The translations under genes and the position numbers were made by a program. This document shows positions 58,200-64,000 of a DNA stretch of 64,000 bases, piece after piece. The stretch is from contig JBHGNT010000001.1 in the NCBI GenBank assembly GCA_043228905.1, positions 32,550,001-32,614,000 on the forward strand, written 5' to 3'. The notes under the pieces were generated by a model. The model was not told the origin of the DNA. It did not search any database and was given only the letters and a program-made list of their open reading frames with translations. The stretch's first letter is position 1, and each line of letters begins with the position of its first letter. Origin of the DNA: Azolla caroliniana (taxonomy: Eukaryota > Polypodiophyta).

Positions 58200-60900
58200 T
58201 ATGTGTTCATTACTTTAAGGAGTTGATTGACCCACAATTGTTAATGACAAATGAGGTGAGTAGAGCACGTCATGAGTTTTATGATGTGGTTAGATGTGTT
58301 GTGCATGACCTCATTAGTCATGAATTGGATGCAGATTTCACTGAGGATGAGGGGGACACAGTTTTAAGGCATCTTCCTAGTGGTAAGAGCCCTGGTAGGG
58401 ATGGCTTGACAAATGAAGTTTTTAAGTGATGTTCGAACATTTTAAAGGGGCCCTTAACTTTGATGTTTCAACATTCTTGGGATTTTGGTTGTATGCCTCA
58501 AGCTTGGAAGGTTGGTCTAATTAAATTAGTTCCAAAGGTGGCATCTCCAGAGTCATTTCATCAATGGAGACCCATTTCTTTGATGGGGGGGTTGTATAAG
58601 ATATTTACAAAGGTCTTGGCAAATAGATTACAAAAGTATTTGCCAAAGTTGATACATCCCGCCCAATATGGTTTTATTGCAAGTAGGAATATATTGCATA
58701 ATGTGTTGAATATTCAAATAGCCATGGATTATGCTTGAAACACTCATCAAGAATTGATTATGGTGCAATTAGATTTGGAGAAAGCTTATGATCATGTGAA
58801 TTGGTCATTTGTTTCTGGGTTAATGCATACAATGGGCTTTGGACCTCGTATGTCTCGCCTCATATTTTTATTAGGACAAGATGCGGTGTCTCGAGTCATG
58901 CTTAATGGGGGAGTTACATCAAATATTGCCCTTACAAGATCCATTCGTCAAGGATGCCCTATTAGCCGTTGTTGTTTGCTATTGTTACTCATCCATTGTT
59001 AGTGATGCTATCAAGGCTTGCAACAAATGGTGATATTGTGGGTCTACACCTTCCGTCTAGAGGGCAACTAGTTGCACATGCTGGCAGATGATTCGTTCAT
59101 GTTTCTATAAGCCTCACGAGAGAATCTTGAGAAGGAGATGCTTGTATGGAACCAATTTGCATTGGCTTCCAGATTGCATATTATTTGGAGGAAGTCTAGT
59201 CTCACATCATGTACTAAAAGGGATTTGGAATGTTTAGGATGGCAAGGATCTGTGGTGAAGAAAGGCTCTATTTTTCGACACTTGGCTATCCATTAAGAAT
59301 GAATGTTACAAATGGTCAATTGATTGAAAGGATGTCTAGTAAGTTAAGGGATAAGTTTATGTATTGGAAATGACAATCTCGGCCATATCATGTATGTTTG
59401 AAGGTTGTACAATGTATTATGGAACCTATGATATTATATTACTTGCCATTGCTTCCATGGACAAAGAAAGCTTTGCATTCTATTTTGCAACCTCTTCGAT
59501 ATTTGTTGTGGAAGAAGAGGGATAAGATGGGAATCACTTGGGTTGCATGGAATCATCTAGCAACTCCTAAGCGCTTGGGGGAAGCTGGAATATTGAACTT
59601 ATCTAAGCATATGATGGCTTGTAGATTTTCATTATTACAAGACATGTGTTCAAACTCACAACCATGGATATCTATTGTTCAATATTTGATTGAGAATAAG
59701 GGTTTAACACATGGGAGGACAACAATTAAGGCTTCATGGTGGCAATTACTAAAAGGATGCATTTCACTTAAGATTCCAGGCTCTACATGTGTTCAACACT
59801 TGGTTACCTCATGGCAAGAAGCACTCTTGTTATGTGTATGGAAACCATCATCTAGTAGAGAGCATTGTAATTCTTTGCAAAAAGAGTTACTTGTGTCTTC
59901 TCGGTTATTATGTTGGCCAGGAAAGGAGAGATTGCACTCTCAATTTAATCGTTTGTTTCATTTGGGGGTCAAAGAGGTGGGAGATATAGTTGAGGCTCCA
60001 TCTCAAAGAATTTTGGAGTTTGTTGAAGCGCGACAATTATTACGCATTCCGCCTAATTATGGGTTTATCTGGCAACAACTACAAAATATTCCATTGATGC
60101 AAGGTTCCTTACCTCTACAAATAGGAGAACAACCTGGATTGATTGGTGTTTAAAGGGAAAAACATCGTTGTTACAAGTGACGACTAATCTTTTGTATCAT
60201 TGCTTTGTTGAGTCTCTTGGATGGTTATCATCTAAGGCTGAAGAAGAATGGAGATTACACAAATCTAATCATGGGTGGTGGCAAATCTTACAACGTAGTT
60301 GACATTCTAAATTGCTACTTGTAGCAAAGGTCTTCATTTGGAGAGTTTTGATTGGCGGATTGCCTTTGGGATTAGCTCTAAAGCGTTGTGGACTAGCAAC
60401 GGGTAATTGCTTTTTTTGCACTGTTCAAATGGAAGATAGTACTCATCGATTTATACAATGTTCGATTGCTTCTCAGATTTGGAGTTACATTTCTCAAATT
60501 TGGCAAGTTTTATCACGGTGTTATTTGACACCTAGACAGTGGGTGTTTGCACAATTTACACAGGTGGACCCAAAGTCAGAGATGGAGATCGTTTTTCTAT
60601 TTCTGAGATATTGGGGATTGTGTCATAATTGGAATATGCGCAACACTTTTGTATTCGATGGTAGACATGGAGTGAAAGCATATCTACGAAAGTTGAAGGG
60701 AGTACTAATGTGGCAATTTTCTTTATTGGAGCAAGTGGAAATCCTTTCCTCAATGAAGTGTTCGTCTTGCCTGTTAGCAATTCAACATGTTCCACTACCC
60801 ATGCAATGTAGTGTAGTTAGTGGGTGACCATACTTCATGGTCACACCCATTGTAAATAGTGTTTTTTACACACATTTATTAATATAATTGTGTGTTTTCA
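58200..60900 (+). mobile_element. 5'-truncated, decayed LINE (reverse transcriptase to zf-RVT)
   Basis: A non-LTR retrotransposon remnant. In order: LPSGKSPGRDGLTNEVFK (58370-58426), WRPISLMGGLYKIFTKVLANR, HPAQYGFIASRNILHNVLN, LDLEKAYDHVNW, SIRQGCPIS, then in another frame MLADDSFMFL (59079-59108), whose ADD aligns with the catalytic aspartates of the RT F-A-D-D box. Next is the linker (59398-60153) and a zf-RVT domain (60312-60827) with CFFC ... HRFIQC. Stops at about 58427 and 58736 and frameshifts near 58965 and 60150 inactivate it. The endonuclease domain and ORF1 are absent. The 3' end near 60900 lacks poly-A and runs into a (GA)n tract. Confidence 0.88.
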
Positions 60901-60901
60901 C

Positions 60902-60928
60902 CAAGAGAGAGAGAGAGAGATAGAGAGA
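60902..60928. repeat. GA microsatellite at the LINE 3' end
   Basis: CCAAGAGAGAGAGAGAGAGA followed by TAGAGAGAG directly after the LINE's last recognised sequence, resembling ACAAGAGAGAGAG at 58072 on its 5' side. Confidence 0.85.
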
Positions 60929-61378
60929 GTATTATTATGGTATATGTACATATTCCTCATGAAGCAAGTTATGAGACCCATGGAAACAATATAATTATGA
61001 GAGTATTATTTGTTGATGCAATGGGCAAAGCTCACATGTATCATGTTATTTTTATGAGATTGCTTAAACGTTTAAGCAATGGGCGTATGTAGGTGCTCTT
61101 TGTAAGACAAGGGTGATTGTTTTATGCTAGTGCATGATGTATGTAATGGTAGGAAGCATTCCTTGACAATATCACAGGCTTCACATGGATTCTTAGCTTC
61201 GAAGTTGGAGCAAAGATCTTTTTACAGTGACAACCCTTGCATGTTTATACAAGTTGGAAAACCTAAATGATTCCTTTTACACCACAAGCCAATTGGGCAT
61301 AAACTATTGCCACTTTATAAAGGCAATTTCTATACCATGATGTACAACATGCATACGCACGATCACAATTACATTCGT

Positions 61379-61393
61379 GCATATTGACACATA

Positions 61394-61469
<76 letters not shown>
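61379..61469. repeat. CA dinucleotide microsatellite
   Basis: About 45 uninterrupted CA units. Minus-strand frames reading CVCVCV here are artefacts. Confidence 0.97.
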
Positions 61470-62378
61470 AAGTTGAGAAAAACACTAATATTTGTAGGCT
61501 CGACGCAGACACGTGTACTTGGTTCCATGCCTTTGTAGGGAAACTTTCCAAACATATATGGGTTCATCTTACAATAAATATGAATCAACTTCCCATTTGC
61601 CTCTTCCCAAAGACGCATTTAGTGGTTGACCAAAATTTCTCCCCAGAGACACACAAGTTCGAGAACATTCAAATACATATATACACATGCTCACGATGAT
61701 GTAGGTGAAAATCCCCACTAATTGTAGGCCTTAAACTTAATATCCAAGCCTATTTACTTCTTTCAAGAGACGAGACTCTCCAAATAGAATAGGTCTCAAT
61801 TTTGTCACATGACCTCTCATGCATGCTCTTACAATTGATTGCTCACTCATAATAAATAATAAACTCCAAGATGCCAAGATTTAGAATTGCCAATTGTAGT
61901 AATTTAGTAGGGTAATATCTATTGATTACAAGCACACTACCATCTCGACTTCTCTACGTGAAGGAAGATAAAATCAAAGTAGTTAAATTTTGGACAGTTA
62001 TGATTTTACAAATTTGACATTGTTTCAACATTCCTCATTGGCCCCATCACGAGTTCATATGCGAATTAGCTCGACATTATGAGAAGCTTAACAAATGCAA
62101 CTCGATCGTTAAGGTTGTGTAGCAAAGATTAACTAGTCATGTGTTCAATCCTTGCCTTCCAGATCTCATCGGCTATGGTAATGCAACTAATGAGAGTTGA
62201 ACCCCAAAGTCTAGGTTGGTAAAAATTATGGTTTAGTGTGAGCTCCACCCCAAGACAAAAGGTTTGATAAAAAGTGCGGCTTAGATTTGTGTGGTATAAT
62301 CTGCCAACAAAATAAATGAAAACGAGAATAATAGCATAGACATATAAAAATGTCGTTGTGGTTATTGTAAGGTTGTAT

Positions 62379-62550
62379 GGAGTATCGCAACAATGAGTGC
62401 CTGTTTTTCTAAGTTGTTAGCAAGCAAGTAATAAATTTGTCTTAGCACCAACAAAACATACACGGAGTATCGCAACAATGAGTGCTTGCTTTTCTAAGTT
62501 GTTAGCAAGCAAGTAATAAATTTGTCGTAGCACCAACAAAACATACACAG
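62379..62550. repeat. 85-bp tandem duplication
   Basis: GGAGTATCGCAACAATGAGT starts copies at 62379 and 62464. Both continue TCTAAGTTGTTAGCAAGCAA and end CCAACAAAACATACAC, with about three differences. Confidence 0.92.
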
Positions 62551-62622
62551 AAGTTTCTAATTAAGATAAATAATGAATCTTCTATAGCCTCAAGGTGGAA
62601 TTTCATACTCTAATAGTAAGAA

Positions 62623-62932
62623 GGGAAAAGTACCAGAATACCCCTGGACGTTTGTCTATTTACCAGAATGCCCCTGGAAGTTCCAAATTTACCAAACTAC
62701 CCCTATGTCCAAAAAATTACACTTTAAGTAATTATACACTCAAATATTTGGTAAATAGGGTTAGTTTGGGTCCATTTCTTCCATCTTTGGTAAATAGGTC
62801 TTGTAGATTTGAGTGTATAATTACTTTATAAAGTGTAATTGTTTGGACATAAGGGTAGTTTGGTAAATTTGGAACTACCAGGGGCATTCTGGTAAATAGA
62901 CAAACTTCCAAGGGTATCCTGGTACTTTTCCC
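62623..62932. mobile_element. Mutator-type MITE (310 bp) with 9-bp target duplication
   Basis: The ends are GGGAAAAGTACCAG and its near-perfect inverse CTGGTACTTTTCCC (one-base slip). The inverted repeats extend inward about 125 bases each, leaving a small centre. A perfect 9-bp direct repeat, TAGTAAGAA, flanks the element at 62614-62622 and 62933-62941. Long terminal inverted repeats, a GGG start and a 9-bp duplication are the hallmark of Mutator-like elements. No transposase is present, so it is non-autonomous. Confidence 0.9.
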
Positions 62933-63063
62933 TAGTAAGAATAAGTGTTCAGTAGGATCAAAACCACGAGCAAAAGGAAAGCGCAGAGAAGCCTTGAGAG
63001 GAAAGGAAAGGGCATAATTCGTGCGCTTAAACTTTTTTTATTTACCATGTGAGAGTCTATAGG

Positions 63064-63064
<1 letters not shown>

Positions 63065-63106
<42 letters not shown>

Positions 63107-63261
63107 GACTAACATAATTGAGCATAATGTTTCCAGCAAAGAACTTTCCGACTAAACTTTTGTTTTAAACATTACGATTCGAAAAGTTTCAGAACCTTTC
63201 TCACTCGTACATTCAAGGTTTCTGTCTAACCTACATCTGACCATCACCACCAACATTACCA

Positions 63262-63307
<46 letters not shown>
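63065..63307. repeat. Two CA microsatellites
   Basis: (CA)n at about 63065-63105 and 63262-63307, separated by unique AT-rich DNA. Confidence 0.95.
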
Positions 63308-63309
<2 letters not shown>

Positions 63310-63572
63310 TGAATCAATGAGAGACAATTGTCGGAGAGGTGAAGCAGTTGATTCAGAATGAGAAAATTTGATGAACCGTGATTTGCATCGGGGGGTTGAT
63401 GAGCCGGGTTATATATTGTATCGCTCTATCGTATCAACTTAAACAAACACTTCCTTAGTTACTTAGGAGGGTGTGGTTTGTGTGTTGTGTTTTAATGTGT
63501 AGTGACTTGACTCACTAGTATGTATAAATGAGGAGGGACAGTTCTATAATTTCACAGACCTTTTGAATTGAA

Positions 63573-63580
63573 GATGAAAC

Positions 63581-63628
<48 letters not shown>
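63573..63628. repeat. GA microsatellite
   Basis: About 25 GA units. Minus-strand Ser/Leu frames across it (63515-63820) are repeat artefacts. No gene is recognised between here and the window end. Confidence 0.93.
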
Positions 63629-63632
<4 letters not shown>

Positions 63633-64000
63633 ACAGAGAGGTCTACAGAGACAAGATATGGACTCCATTTTTTGGTTCTCGAAGGAAATGTTCCCCTTTT
63701 TGTGTGTGGATAACTGACATACCTGTCGTCGCCTTCTTCTGTTATTCTTTTCATTCTCTCTCTTTTTCCCCACAACAAAAATGAATTACACAAGGAATTA
63801 GCTTTAAAAAAAAACCCCAAAACCCCATTTTTATGTGTTCATTTATATATATATATATTTATTTTTTTATTTATTTATTTTTTCTCTAAAAGCAAAGACG
63901 AAGATGAAGCAGCAACAGAAAGAAATTGTTTTAATGGGTCTCTCTTTTACCAGATTTTTGTTTAGTTGATCGATCAGTCTCTCTTCATTCATCATATGGT

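Noticed and set aside
61263-61618. Cys/Val repeat frames
   Set aside because: Translation of the CA microsatellite on the minus strand.

Overview
The window looks like nuclear DNA of a land plant with motile sperm, most likely a fern. The genes have introns with GT/AG borders and there are long AT-rich gene-poor stretches, plant-type LINE, Ty3, hAT and Mutator-like elements, and abundant microsatellites. A plant PPR protein, a plant tRNA-splicing endonuclease subunit and a DUF1645-type protein place it among plants. A 14-exon homologue of the axonemal dynein-associated protein DNAI7/CASC1/IC97 points to a plant that still builds flagella (fern, lycophyte, bryophyte, cycad or Ginkgo, rather than a flowering plant or conifer). 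The style of the PPR remnants favours a fern; that last step is inference.

Layout. 1-600: tail of a Ty3-type LTR retrotransposon. 1520-3910: a ~335-bp tandem repeat interrupted by a 1557-bp non-autonomous hAT transposon with a perfect 8-bp target duplication. 4130-5490: degenerate PPR copies followed by a broken tRNase Z 3' end. 7602-8033: an intronless lipid-transfer-protein gene (-). 9690-11040: decayed LINE 3' end (-). 12290-14230: inverted pair of A-tailed retroposon copies around a PPR pseudogene. 15334-15855: long inverted repeat. 20472-22895: five-exon SEN2 gene (+). 23945-26564: eight-exon MAN1/Src1-like inner nuclear membrane gene (-), convergent with SEN2. 33388-41416: DNAI7-like gene (-). 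42886-44673: penta-EF-hand calcium-binding protein gene (-) with a 19-nt microexon. 45888-47819: intronless PPR gene (-). 51984-53959: two-exon DUF1645-like gene (+). 58140-60900: decayed LINE (+) sitting in a GA microsatellite. 62623-62932: Mutator-type MITE with a perfect 9-bp target duplication.

The genes do not form a pathway; they are independent nuclear loci (tRNA splicing, nuclear envelope, axoneme, calcium signalling, organellar RNA processing). Exon borders were worked out by hand from reading phase, splice dinucleotides and family resemblance. In SEN2, DNAI7 and the calcium-binding gene every border keeps the frame and the coding length is a multiple of three. In the MAN1-like gene one donor is non-canonical and the 3' end is uncertain. 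No CRISPR array, rRNA gene or intact tRNA gene was seen. No completely novel system was recognised. The best leads are an in-frame duplicated splice donor in SEN2, the hAT insertion with its empty site inside the window, the tRNase Z remnant beside PPR debris, and the axonemal gene itself.
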